A stretch of 64,000 bases of DNA from Candidatus Woesearchaeota archaeon (GTDB lineage Archaea; Nanobdellota; Nanobdellia; Woesearchaeales; UBA583), in assembly GCA_023898345.1 (NCBI GenBank), contig CP060218.1, positions 992,001-1,056,000 of the forward strand, written 5' to 3'. Shown here in pieces: positions 49,146 through 56,307 of this stretch. The position numbers and the translations under genes were made by a program. The notes beneath the pieces are model-generated. The model was not told the DNA's origin. It did not search any database and was given only the letters and a program-made list of their open reading frames with translations. Every line of letters starts with the position of its first letter. The stretch's first letter is position 1.

Positions 49146-49796
49146 TTAGAGAACCTCCAACTTGCCCATTGTGAGCTTAAGACCTACATTCTTAACATTG
49201 TTTTTGTGGTTTGGAAGTGCATGAAGCAGAACTTCGTACACATGAACTACATTTTCTGCAATAACATCATCAGATTCTTTTTCAGAACCTATACTTACTT
49301 GAATCACGAGGTTCTTCTTTGTCTGCAAATGAGCAGTTTTCTGAAGTTTTTCATAAAGTTCTTTAATAGGAGTTTTAGGGTTGATAACCATCCCTAATTT
49401 TGGTGACGGCATTTTGTTCAAAGGTCCAAGGTAACGACCCATAATCTGAGCAAAGACGGGCATATAGTTCAACTGTACGACAAATTTGTCAAACTCTTGA
49501 GAAATCTGTCGAATCTTTTTCATATTTCCTTTGAGTGCTACTAACTCATCGTTGTAAAGAACTTTGTCGAAAACTTTTGAGGCCTCGGGAATTCCCTGAT
49601 CTACAATGGCCAAGATTTTTAGTGGTTTTGCTTTAACTGAACTTGCAAGAGCAACTCCCACATCAATCTTATGCTCAGGTTTTCTCAAATCTAAGTTTTG
49701 CAGATTGACAATAAGATCAAAGGTCTGAGCAAATTTTCTCTCTTTAGAATTCTTACGAATCGATTTTATTTTTTCCAAAACGGCTTTTTTTTCCAT
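49146..49796 (-). CDS. rpl1: Ribosomal protein L1
   Basis: The 216-residue protein binds 23S rRNA at the L1 stalk. Family motifs: KFAQTFDLIVNLQNLDL near the N-terminus, the central ILGRYLGPLNKMPSPKLG-like stretch (here MGRYLGPLNKMPSPKLGM) and the C-terminal NVGLKLTMG. In archaea and bacteria L1 represses its own operon by binding an mRNA site; a hairpin directly before the ribosome-binding site at 49802-49825 could serve this. First gene of the operon L1-L10-L12. Confidence 0.97.
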   Translation of the reverse strand: MEKKAVLEKIKSIRKNSKERKFAQTFDLIVNLQNLDLRKPEHKIDVGVALASSVKAKPLKILAIVDQGIPEASKVFDKVLYNDELVALKGNMKKIRQISQEFDKFVVQLNYMPVFAQIMGRYLGPLNKMPSPKLGMVINPKTPIKELYEKLQKTAHLQTKKNLVIQVSIGSEKESDDVIAENVVHVYEVLLHALPNHKNNVKNVGLKLTMGKLEVL

Positions 49797-49801
49797 TTGT
49801 A

Positions 49802-49825
49802 TCTCCTCCTATACGCAAGGTATAG
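49802..49825 (-). promoter_or_regulatory. Ribosome-binding site and leader hairpin of the L1 operon
   Basis: Reading the minus strand, CTATAC-CTTGC-GTATAG forms a 6-bp stem whose 3' edge adjoins the strong GGAGGAGA just before the L1 ATG. The hairpin could sequester the ribosome site or bind L1. Confidence 0.4.
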
Positions 49826-49859
49826 TTATGCAGAGCAATGAGAAGGGTTAATCTGAAGT

Positions 49860-49869
49860 GCTTTATAAG
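49860..49869 (-). promoter_or_regulatory. TATA box of the ribosomal stalk operon
   Basis: Minus-strand cttataaagc lies about 68 nt before the L1 ATG, implying a 5' leader of roughly 40 nt, unlike the leaderless neighbours. Confidence 0.5.
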
Positions 49870-49907
49870 CGTTTTGGCGACGACTGAAAGAAAGAAGAAA
49901 ATTCTCC

Positions 49908-50393
49908 TCAAAGGTATTGTTTAGCAACTTCAAATCCCTTATCTACTAATGTATAAGCGCCTGCGGAAAACATAAGGCCTCGAACTGCTGCTGCTCCATA
50001 ATGTTTCACTGTCTCAAGAGGTTCCAAAGCAAGATTTGAGATTAATAAGCCAGCAGTCCCGCCCATAATCACATCTTGAAGATAAGTTACAAGAGAAGGA
50101 TTTTCTCTAAGAAAATGAGATCCTGCAACTCCTGCTGCCAATCCTCCTAGAGTGCCAAGAGAAGAAATCCAAGGATGATCAATAATAGTATCTCTCGTTC
50201 CAAAAAGCAAACCACTAAGAGCAGAAGCCCCCACAATATAAGAGAGAGATTGTGAAGGATCAACAATACGCAGGCATGCACCAAAAACTCCAGACCCCCA
50301 TTCATTCCAAGGTCTCCCGTTGTCAATATTATACTGCTGCTGAAGTTCATCAGGATCCATTCCAGGGGTCGTTTGTCCAATTACCATAGTCAT
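49908..50393 (-). CDS. Hypothetical Gly/Ala-rich membrane-like protein
   Basis: A 161-residue protein with a polar N-terminal 45 residues and Gly/Ala-rich hydrophobic segments (about 50-66, 78-95, 107-125, 130-150). The arrangement of small residues resembles channel-forming or Tim17-like repeats, but no signature is present. It is divergent from the HIT gene. Function unknown. Confidence 0.5.
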   Translation of the reverse strand: MTMVIGQTTPGMDPDELQQQYNIDNGRPWNEWGSGVFGACLRIVDPSQSLSYIVGASALSGLLFGTRDTIIDHPWISSLGTLGGLAAGVAGSHFLRENPSLVTYLQDVIMGGTAGLLISNLALEPLETVKHYGAAAVRGLMFSAGAYTLVDKGFEVAKQYL

Positions 50394-50470
50394 CTTGTGG
50401 TAATTTCCTATTTGTTATAAATTTTTTCAAAGAAAACAAAAAACTATCGTCGCCTTTGTGTTCTTGCAAA

Positions 50471-50480
50471 TCTTTAAATA
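50471..50480 (+). promoter_or_regulatory. TATA box of the HIT gene
   Basis: tctttaaata is centred 26 nt before the ATG at 50502. Confidence 0.5.
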
Positions 50481-50501
50481 CACTTTTTTTTTGTTTTCAG
50501 C

Positions 50502-50984
50502 ATGACACAGCCACAAACACAACTTTCAGAAGAAGAAATCAAGAAGAGAATTGAGATGATGAAAGAACAATGTATTTTCTGCAAAATCGCCAAAAAAGAA
50601 ATTCCTGCCAAAGTAGTATTTGAGGATGATGTTTGCATGGCAATTCTGGATATCCAGCCAGCGACAAATGGACACCTCCTCCTTTTTCCAAAAGAACATT
50701 ATATGATGATGCCCATGGTCCCCGACGAAGTTTTGGGCCACCTTAGCGTCATTTCAAAATATTTATGCGAACTTCTTGAAGATGCCATGAAAGCAAAGGA
50801 CGTAAGCATTATTATTGCAAATGGAGCTGCGGCCGGACAGCAAGCACAGCACTACCTCATGCACGTCATACCACGCTACGACAACGACGGCTTGAACTTC
50901 TCCTTGGATGGTACTGCACTTAGTGAGAATGAACTTGAAGATCTAGCACAGCAACTTCGAGCGCGCCTGCAACAAGGTCAATAA
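50502..50984 (+). CDS. HIT-fold protein with altered catalytic triad
   Basis: The 160-residue protein has the HIT fold: CIFCKIAKKEIPAKVVFEDD (zinc-site and first strand region, about residues 24-43), DIQPATNGHLLLFPKEH and the region that normally reads HxHxHxx. Here that motif is HYLMHVIP (about 124-131), so the middle, nucleophilic His is Leu while both flanking His remain. The enzyme may be inactive for nucleotidyl transfer or may act only as a binder. A helical N-terminal 20 residues is added relative to most family members. Confidence 0.85.
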   Translation: MTQPQTQLSEEEIKKRIEMMKEQCIFCKIAKKEIPAKVVFEDDVCMAILDIQPATNGHLLLFPKEHYMMMPMVPDEVLGHLSVISKYLCELLEDAMKAKDVSIIIANGAAAGQQAQHYLMHVIPRYDNDGLNFSLDGTALSENELEDLAQQLRARLQQGQ

Positions 50985-51015
50985 CACAATAAAATCTAAA
51001 ACACTCCGCTTTAGA

Positions 51016-51525
51016 CTACTGCCCCATCCCTTTTTGTTTGCTGACTCCTACAAACTTACCACCATTTATTCGGCTTGGCCGCCCAGAAGGAGAACCTGAA
51101 AGACTAATATAGCCTATAAGATCACCATTATAGCCCGTTCCGACAAATAAGAGACGACCGAGAGGAGGTTGAGAAGGCTCAAAAGTATAATCATCATATG
51201 GATGAAGACACCTTAAACTCTCCGTCAAATAGCGTGCTTTCAGATTCCCTAACTTCTCAAATACTTCTTTTCCACCAACTCGACTTATAGCAAGCGGGCT
51301 CGAAATAGTTGAATTTGAAAAGGATCCCGATTCCTCACACAGCTCAAATGGAAGAACTATTGCATATCTGTGAGGTAAATCTTTTACTCCGTTCTCGATT
51401 TGGTCATACTTAAAGATAGGTATTTTCTCGCCTGTTGACAATTTGCCTTCTAAAAGTGTATTAAATTCTTCTTGAGTGTATTTTGCTCCTCCCCACATTA
51501 GTCCTTCTCCATACGCTTGTCTCAT
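51016..51525 (-). CDS. Hypothetical protein with YGEG motif
   Basis: A 169-residue soluble protein beginning MRQAYGEGLMWGGAKYTQ. The same frame continues 20 codons upstream as plausible protein sequence (reading FSDFFTIVHGGGLLT) to a TAG at 51586-51588, but has no ATG, GTG or TTG there, so the ATG at 51525 is kept. The first 19 bases of the shared element (51562-51580) lie in this extension. Function unknown. Confidence 0.5.
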   Translation of the reverse strand: MRQAYGEGLMWGGAKYTQEEFNTLLEGKLSTGEKIPIFKYDQIENGVKDLPHRYAIVLPFELCEESGSFSNSTISSPLAISRVGGKEVFEKLGNLKARYLTESLRCLHPYDDYTFEPSQPPLGRLLFVGTGYNGDLIGYISLSGSPSGRPSRINGGKFVGVSKQKGMGQ

Positions 51526-51561
51526 TCTTTGAGGAGTAAGAAGTCCTCCTCCATGAACAAT

Positions 51562-51580
51562 AGTAAAGAAATCGCTAAAC
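51562..51580 (+). repeat. Shared 19-nt element, copy 2
   Basis: AGTAAAGAAATCGCTAAAC, identical to 21482-21500, is followed by a TCTCAATTGAGA palindrome (51589-51600). On the other strand it reads as part of the extension upstream of the gene at 51016. Confidence 0.6.
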
Positions 51581-51619
51581 GGTCCCTATCTCAATTGAGA
51601 AGAACAGAGGCGCATACTG

Positions 51620-51642
51620 AAAAAAAAAAAAAAAAAAAAAAA
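51620..51642 (-). terminator. T23 homopolymer after the propeller lipoprotein gene
   Basis: A run of 23 A on the plus strand (T on the minus strand) starts two bases after the stop codon of the gene at 51645. Archaeal RNA polymerase stops at T-rich tracts, so this should be a strong intrinsic terminator. Confidence 0.7.
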
Positions 51643-51644
51643 GT

Positions 51645-53891
51645 TTATTCCAATCCATCTATTGAATCGATCTGGATGCTCTTCACGGGAAGTTCCACGT
51701 CTATATACTCAGGATAATAAACTTCTTCTTTTCTTTCTTTCAACTTAAGTTCATTGAGTTTCTCTAGAGATTCCAAATCATTTAACTGAATCTTTGATTG
51801 AGAGACGGTGTATAAAATATCATCCATATACAAAGAACGAAGAATTGCACTTGACGGATACCACGACCATTCAGTTGTTGAGGTATCCTCATGACTAATT
51901 GTTCCTCTTTCTTCGAGACCATCACTACTAATGGAAAAAACATACGCTCCGTTAAAAGCATCTTCTTTATAGTAGCCTCTCTCATCCTCATTATAGCTTC
52001 CTTTTGTTTCGTAAACTGGAAGAACTAATATGCCTTTCTCTTTGCTCAAAAGAACAGCTTTGTGCTCGTATGATGCAATACTTTGGGACCCTTCATCGCC
52101 AATAACAACACTGTCTACTTCACGAGGATTGGAAAAATCAGAAACGTCAAAGAGTGAGACTTTCACCCCTTTTGTTCGTACAGCGCCGTAGCTTGTTTCA
52201 TAAGTTTCTTTTCCAATTCCAATTAGTAAATTCTCATCATAAGCCTGAAGATAATCACTAAAGCCAGGGATTTTTAGAGCACCCAAGATTTTAGGTTCTT
52301 CAGGATTTGAAAGATCAATGACAAAAAGAGGATCTACTTGTTTGAAGGTTACCATGTACAGTTTGTCTCCCATAAATCTTGTTGAATAAATTCTCTCGCC
52401 AGGAGCTATTTTTTCAATGCTTCCAACTTGCTTCATTTCAGGATCAAGAACATATACATTATTAGAGCTTTTCTCATCTGATCTCCAATTATTTATTGTA
52501 GTTGCTACTCTCAAAAAACCATTGTTTTCATCAAGGGAAAACTGATTAAGAAGTGTTCCTTTTACTTCTGCTCTCTCTTCATAGGTAAGTTCAGCTCCAT
52601 CAATACTTATTTTGTGAATGACGGTCCTAGAACGTTCTTCCTCAATTGTTGCTTCATACTCTTCGTAGGCTTCTTGAATGTTCTGTATGAGAGTTTCTTT
52701 TTCAGGTTCTGACAGGGCATTGTACGCTTGTTCAAAAAGTCTTGAAATTGTGTCCCATTTTTCTCCTTCTTTTAGAGAGGAATCCGAGAGTGTTTCTGTT
52801 ATTTCTTTCTGAACATTTGTTGGTAAGAGAGAGATTACAGTAGTCTCAAAAAATTCTTTATTGGAATCTAAGATTGTGTCGTAGTCAGTTGATTTTTGAT
52901 ATGCAATATAGAGTGCATCTTCACTCATGTATAAAGTGGAACTATAACCGAGCATGAAGGATTTGAAATTTTCAATGTCTCCTGATTTTGCATCTAATAC
53001 TAATACATTGTGGAGTGCATCTGAGACTCCTGCGGATGTAAAGTAGCTAATGTCTGCCGACTGCAGGGTACGGGATCCTTCTTTGACGCTGGGCATGCTT
53101 AAGTAGTCGAATTGTAAATAATCTTGTGTTATGAGATAAATATAATCACCAGACATTCTTGACTCAAAATAATATCCGTCAAGGGAATAATTATTCTGAA
53201 GTGTTGGTTTTTCTTTGTCAGAGATGTCATAGACTAAAACTGCTGTTACTTGTTTGTATGAGGGTGATGGAAGAAAATTGTAGGTGTTTAAAACATAACT
53301 CATAGCGTACTCTTGTGTAAAGATGTAAAGGAGATCATCTTTTACATACATTTTGTTTGGATAGGAAGTAAATTCTGTTTCTGAAACAATTTCTGCTTTT
53401 TCTGGAGGATATGCTTTGGCAATTGTCAGAATGCCGTTTTGGAGTGAGTATATGTACTCTCCATCAGTTTTCACAAAATCAGCTTCATCAATTGTCTCAA
53501 CCTGAACATTTGTTCCCGAATAGGAGGATGCTTCTTCACTTACTCCTACCTTATTTGCTGCTGTTGGCGCAATGCTTCCAGAAGCGGACTCTTGAAAAGC
53601 CATATCTGAGGCTGCAAAGGAAGTAGTCGCTGCTCTTGAAGAAAAGAGGCTTCCAAGCAAAGAACTTGAAGAAGGAGTTTCTTTCTCCAAGACTTCATAT
53701 AGTTGTGATGTACTCTTTATAGTTTCCATCTCGTCTGAGGAAGAGAGAACAGAGGTTGGATTCTCAGTCTGAGTTCCTCCGTTCGTATTGTCGTTTGCTG
53801 TTGGCAAAGGATTTTTTACGTCACAGGATGCAAAAAAAAAGAGAAGCAACCCTGTACACACAAGCCAGATAAAAGAAATTCTTTTTACCAT
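51645..53891 (-). CDS. Secreted lipoprotein with beta-propeller domain (Beta_propel family)
   Basis: The 748-residue protein has a basic N-terminus, a hydrophobic signal and lipobox FFASC (Cys 23), a Ser/Thr-rich linker (about 24-125), then the family signature SGTNVQVETIDEADFVKTDG (about 129-148) of the Beta_propel family. Blade-like strand repeats follow, such as YIYSLQNGILTIAK, KMYVKDDLLYIFT and LVYDISDKEKPTL, interrupted by a helical insertion (about 345-425, rich in Glu). Propellers of this type are surface scaffolds of unknown ligand. A TATA box (53913-53923) lies 27 nt upstream and a T23 tract follows the stop. Confidence 0.88.
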   Translation of the reverse strand: MVKRISFIWLVCTGLLLFFFASCDVKNPLPTANDNTNGGTQTENPTSVLSSSDEMETIKSTSQLYEVLEKETPSSSSLLGSLFSSRAATTSFAASDMAFQESASGSIAPTAANKVGVSEEASSYSGTNVQVETIDEADFVKTDGEYIYSLQNGILTIAKAYPPEKAEIVSETEFTSYPNKMYVKDDLLYIFTQEYAMSYVLNTYNFLPSPSYKQVTAVLVYDISDKEKPTLQNNYSLDGYYFESRMSGDYIYLITQDYLQFDYLSMPSVKEGSRTLQSADISYFTSAGVSDALHNVLVLDAKSGDIENFKSFMLGYSSTLYMSEDALYIAYQKSTDYDTILDSNKEFFETTVISLLPTNVQKEITETLSDSSLKEGEKWDTISRLFEQAYNALSEPEKETLIQNIQEAYEEYEATIEEERSRTVIHKISIDGAELTYEERAEVKGTLLNQFSLDENNGFLRVATTINNWRSDEKSSNNVYVLDPEMKQVGSIEKIAPGERIYSTRFMGDKLYMVTFKQVDPLFVIDLSNPEEPKILGALKIPGFSDYLQAYDENLLIGIGKETYETSYGAVRTKGVKVSLFDVSDFSNPREVDSVVIGDEGSQSIASYEHKAVLLSKEKGILVLPVYETKGSYNEDERGYYKEDAFNGAYVFSISSDGLEERGTISHEDTSTTEWSWYPSSAILRSLYMDDILYTVSQSKIQLNDLESLEKLNELKLKERKEEVYYPEYIDVELPVKSIQIDSIDGLE

Positions 53892-53912
53892 GCTTGGCTA
53901 GAATTTTTTTAG

Positions 53913-53923
53913 ATTTATAAGCC
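53913..53923 (-). promoter_or_regulatory. TATA box of the propeller lipoprotein gene
   Basis: Minus-strand gcttataaatc is centred 27 nt before the ATG at 53891. Confidence 0.55.
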
Positions 53924-54000
53924 TGTTTTATACTTCAAGAGTAGTTGAAGCAATAAGTGAGAAGGAAAAGTTTGCAAAAAAATATCTGGTTTAAAACTCA

Positions 54001-54684
54001 CTATTTTTTTTCATTAGAAGAAAAACTTGGAGGAGGAGGAGGCAGCAAATCGGTCTCTAGATCAGAGCTTTCTTTGAGTGGCTCTTGTGAATTTTCTTCT
54101 TTTGGAGAACTCGTCTCTTCTTTGCTTTCTTCTGGAAGAGTTGGTTCTTTTTTCTTTTTTAAGAAACCCGAGAAAAATCCTTTTTTCTGTGAGTCTTGAA
54201 CAGGTGCACCCTTTTCCTCTGGCGTCGTTTCTTCGCTTTTTGAAAGGAGAACATCAGTTACAACTGAGGGACCTTCCATCTTAGTAAGTTCTTGTTTTTC
54301 GTTAGTAGTCGGTGATTGAACTTTGAACTCATCTGCCTCTTCGACAAAGGATGTTTTTTCTAAAGCACTAGATTCGCTCTGTACAGAAGCATCATTTGAA
54401 CTGTCGGTTGTTTCAAGACTGGCGTCGATTGAAAACAAAACTATTTTGTTTTTCAATAGTTTTATTTCGCTAAAATTGTGTGGTTCAAGACTCAGTGCCA
54501 CCATTTGATTTTCCTTTGCTTTTGTAGCTTTCTTTTTCCCTGAGTTCATTTCTGTAATGTTATACACCTTCCCTTGAAAAGAAAGTTTCATATCAGAACT
54601 CAACTCTCCTTCCAGCACTTTTCCCACCAGAATTACTCCCATTTTGTGAATGTTAAAAACATCCATCACTTTAAGTTGTACCAT
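54001..54684 (-). CDS. EF-Tu domain II-like beta-barrel with long acidic tail
   Basis: The 227-residue protein has an N-terminal domain of about 85 residues in which KVMDVFNIHKMGVILVGKVL, EGELSSDMKLSF and QMVALSLEP match the layout of domain II of translation GTPases (EF-Tu/IF2 beta-barrel). No GTPase domain is attached. The remaining 140 residues are low complexity, rich in Glu, Ser, Thr, Lys and Pro (LLPPPPPSF near the end), and probably disordered. It might bind tRNA, a GTPase or rRNA; this is inference. Confidence 0.6.
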   Translation of the reverse strand: MVQLKVMDVFNIHKMGVILVGKVLEGELSSDMKLSFQGKVYNITEMNSGKKKATKAKENQMVALSLEPHNFSEIKLLKNKIVLFSIDASLETTDSSNDASVQSESSALEKTSFVEEADEFKVQSPTTNEKQELTKMEGPSVVTDVLLSKSEETTPEEKGAPVQDSQKKGFFSGFLKKKKEPTLPEESKEETSSPKEENSQEPLKESSDLETDLLPPPPPSFSSNEKK

Positions 54685-54800
54685 TTTTTTCTTAAAAACA
54701 AACTATTGTCCTTGCCCCTTTATGGAACGAGAATTATTGAGAATGGAAAGTTAAATTATTATAAAGCTTCTTTGTCTCTGAAAAAGTAAAAACTACCACT

Positions 54801-55808
54801 TTAAACACGGTTACTTATTTGGCCACTTTCTAAAAATGCTTGGATATTCTGAACGGTGGTGTCCAAAATTCTTTCTATTGCTTCTTGACTGTTGAAAGCA
54901 TTGTGTGGAGTGAAGATGACGTTTTCCATGAGAAGCAAACTTTTATCTCTGAACACGTCCTGCATTTGTTCTTGTGTCAGATTTTTTCCTAAGAGTTCTT
55001 CTTCATTTTTTATGAGTTCTTCTCCTTCTATAACGTCAAGTCCTGCTCCTGCTATGTGGCCGGATTTGAGGAGGTTGTACAAAGCTTTTGTTTCAATTAA
55101 TCCTCCTCGCGAAGTGTTAATGATTACCACTCCTTTTTTTGTCATTTTTAATTTTTCTTCGTCGAGGAAGTGATAGGTGTGTGAATTGAGTGGCATGTGC
55201 AGTGAAATGACGTCGGAGTTTTTTATGATGTCTTCAACGCTACAATAATCGAAGTGCAAAAGACGAGACAAAAACATGTCGTGACGAACATCAAAGGCTT
55301 TGACATGCATTCCAAAACCTTTTGCAATTTTGATAACGTGCATCCCGATTTTTCCTGTTCCAAAAACACCTAAGGTTTTTCCTTCTAAATCAAAACCTAC
55401 TAAGTCTTTAATGTTGTAATTTTCCTGAAGTGTTCTAATATAGGATTTGTGAACGTGACGGGAGAGGTTTAGAAGCAAAGCAAAGGTATGTTCGGCAACG
55501 GTGTTTTCTCCGTAGCTTGGAACGTTAGCCACTTGGACACTTTTTTTCTTACAGTAGGTTTGGTCAATGTGATCAAATCCTGTCGAGCGTGTTGAAACTG
55601 CTTTGAGCTTTTTGCATGCGGCAAGCTTTTTTTCGTCGAGTGTTGAATAAATGAAGGGGCTGAGTATGTCGGCGTCTTTGTACTCTTTGACGGGGCAGTC
55701 TTGGAGCGGCTCTTTGAAGAAAAGTAAATTCACATCCTGACCTTTGAACTTCTTCTTCAGGTAGTCAGCTTCTTTTTTCTCTATCTCAAAAAATGCAATG
55801 GTTTTCAT
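54801..55808 (-). CDS. D-2-hydroxyacid dehydrogenase (D-lactate dehydrogenase-like)
   Basis: The 335-residue enzyme reduces a 2-oxoacid with NADH. It has the dinucleotide-binding GVFGTGKIGMHVIKIAKG, the catalytic Arg in TSRGG and active-site His in FTPHNAFNS, and RSTGFDHIDQTYC in the substrate domain, all closest to D-lactate dehydrogenase. Length is normal. A longer reading to 56207 would cover the divergent gene at 55905 and is rejected; a TATA box 25 nt upstream fits the start at 55808. Fermentative lactate formation is a plausible role. Confidence 0.92.
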   Translation of the reverse strand: MKTIAFFEIEKKEADYLKKKFKGQDVNLLFFKEPLQDCPVKEYKDADILSPFIYSTLDEKKLAACKKLKAVSTRSTGFDHIDQTYCKKKSVQVANVPSYGENTVAEHTFALLLNLSRHVHKSYIRTLQENYNIKDLVGFDLEGKTLGVFGTGKIGMHVIKIAKGFGMHVKAFDVRHDMFLSRLLHFDYCSVEDIIKNSDVISLHMPLNSHTYHFLDEEKLKMTKKGVVIINTSRGGLIETKALYNLLKSGHIAGAGLDVIEGEELIKNEEELLGKNLTQEQMQDVFRDKSLLLMENVIFTPHNAFNSQEAIERILDTTVQNIQAFLESGQISNRV

Positions 55809-55828
55809 GTTTTGAGGAAGGAACAAGA

Positions 55829-55838
55829 TGTTTATAAG
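55829..55838 (-). promoter_or_regulatory. TATA box of the D-2-hydroxyacid dehydrogenase gene
   Basis: Minus-strand cttataaaca is centred 25 nt before the ATG at 55808 and fixes the start. Confidence 0.55.
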
Positions 55839-55875
55839 TTTGTTTGTTGAGAAGGAAGGAAGAAGAGAGCAAAGT

Positions 55876-55884
55876 CTTATATAG
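55876..55884 (+). promoter_or_regulatory. TATA box of the gene at 55905
   Basis: cttatatag is centred 25 nt before the ATG at 55905. Confidence 0.55.
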
Positions 55885-55904
55885 AAAAATTTAGTTTCCT
55901 TCCC

Positions 55905-56246
55905 ATGAAGCAAAATTTTAGATTTGAAGGAGATTGTGTTCTTGTCGAGATTAGCAAATCTATGTATCCCAAAGAAGTTCTTATTCAAGCTTCGTATGTT
56001 CTTTTGGAAACTTATTATATTCTTCTTGATGAAAAAGAGCGATATTACGAGGTTAGTCTTAAGCCGAAGGAAGAGGGGAGAAAAGCAAATGAGAAAGATG
56101 TGTATGCTCTTTTTGATGAACTGATTGAATCTCACAGCTACCTTGATCAGCTCCGTCGTAGTTCTGGTTTGAGAGAGGTTATTTTGGAACGTGCTCTTCT
56201 TACGCAAAATCTAGATTTAGAAGATTCTGAAAAAAAGCAGGAATAG
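55905..56246 (+). CDS. HxsD-like small protein (putative)
   Basis: The 113-residue protein resembles HxsD-type proteins: a V-E-I-S-x-x-x-Y-P-x-E-V-x-x-x-A-x-Y-V segment at residues about 14-33, an ILLDE...YYEVSLKPK strand pair and a helical C-terminus with LFDELIESHSYLDQLR. HxsD belongs to peptide-modification clusters with radical SAM genes, none of which are adjacent here, and related stand-alone archaeal proteins exist. The assignment is tentative. It has a clear TATA box. Confidence 0.45.
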   Translation: MKQNFRFEGDCVLVEISKSMYPKEVLIQASYVLLETYYILLDEKERYYEVSLKPKEEGRKANEKDVYALFDELIESHSYLDQLRRSSGLREVILERALLTQNLDLEDSEKKQE

Positions 56247-56307
56247 ATTTTCTTTCTAATTTTGAGTAGTAAAAAGTTTATTTAAAACAAAAGTTTGTCC
56301 TTTGAAT

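Noticed and set aside
40806..51525. Similarity between the hypothetical proteins at 40806 and 51016 (YGEG near the N-terminus)
   Set aside because: Only the first 20 residues resemble each other; the rest cannot be aligned by eye, so homology is not claimed.
51526..51588. Upstream extension of the gene at 51016, reading FSDFFTIVHGGGLLTPQR
   Set aside because: Protein-like, but no ATG, GTG or TTG exists before the TAG; kept as an observation only.
55809..56207. A longer reading of the D-2-hydroxyacid dehydrogenase frame
   Set aside because: It covers the divergent gene at 55905 and a promoter; family members start where 55808 places them.
55905..56246. A full HxsD radical SAM peptide-modification cluster
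   Set aside because: No radical SAM or HxsA-C gene is adjacent; Elp3 is far away and unrelated, so only a loose family resemblance is reported.
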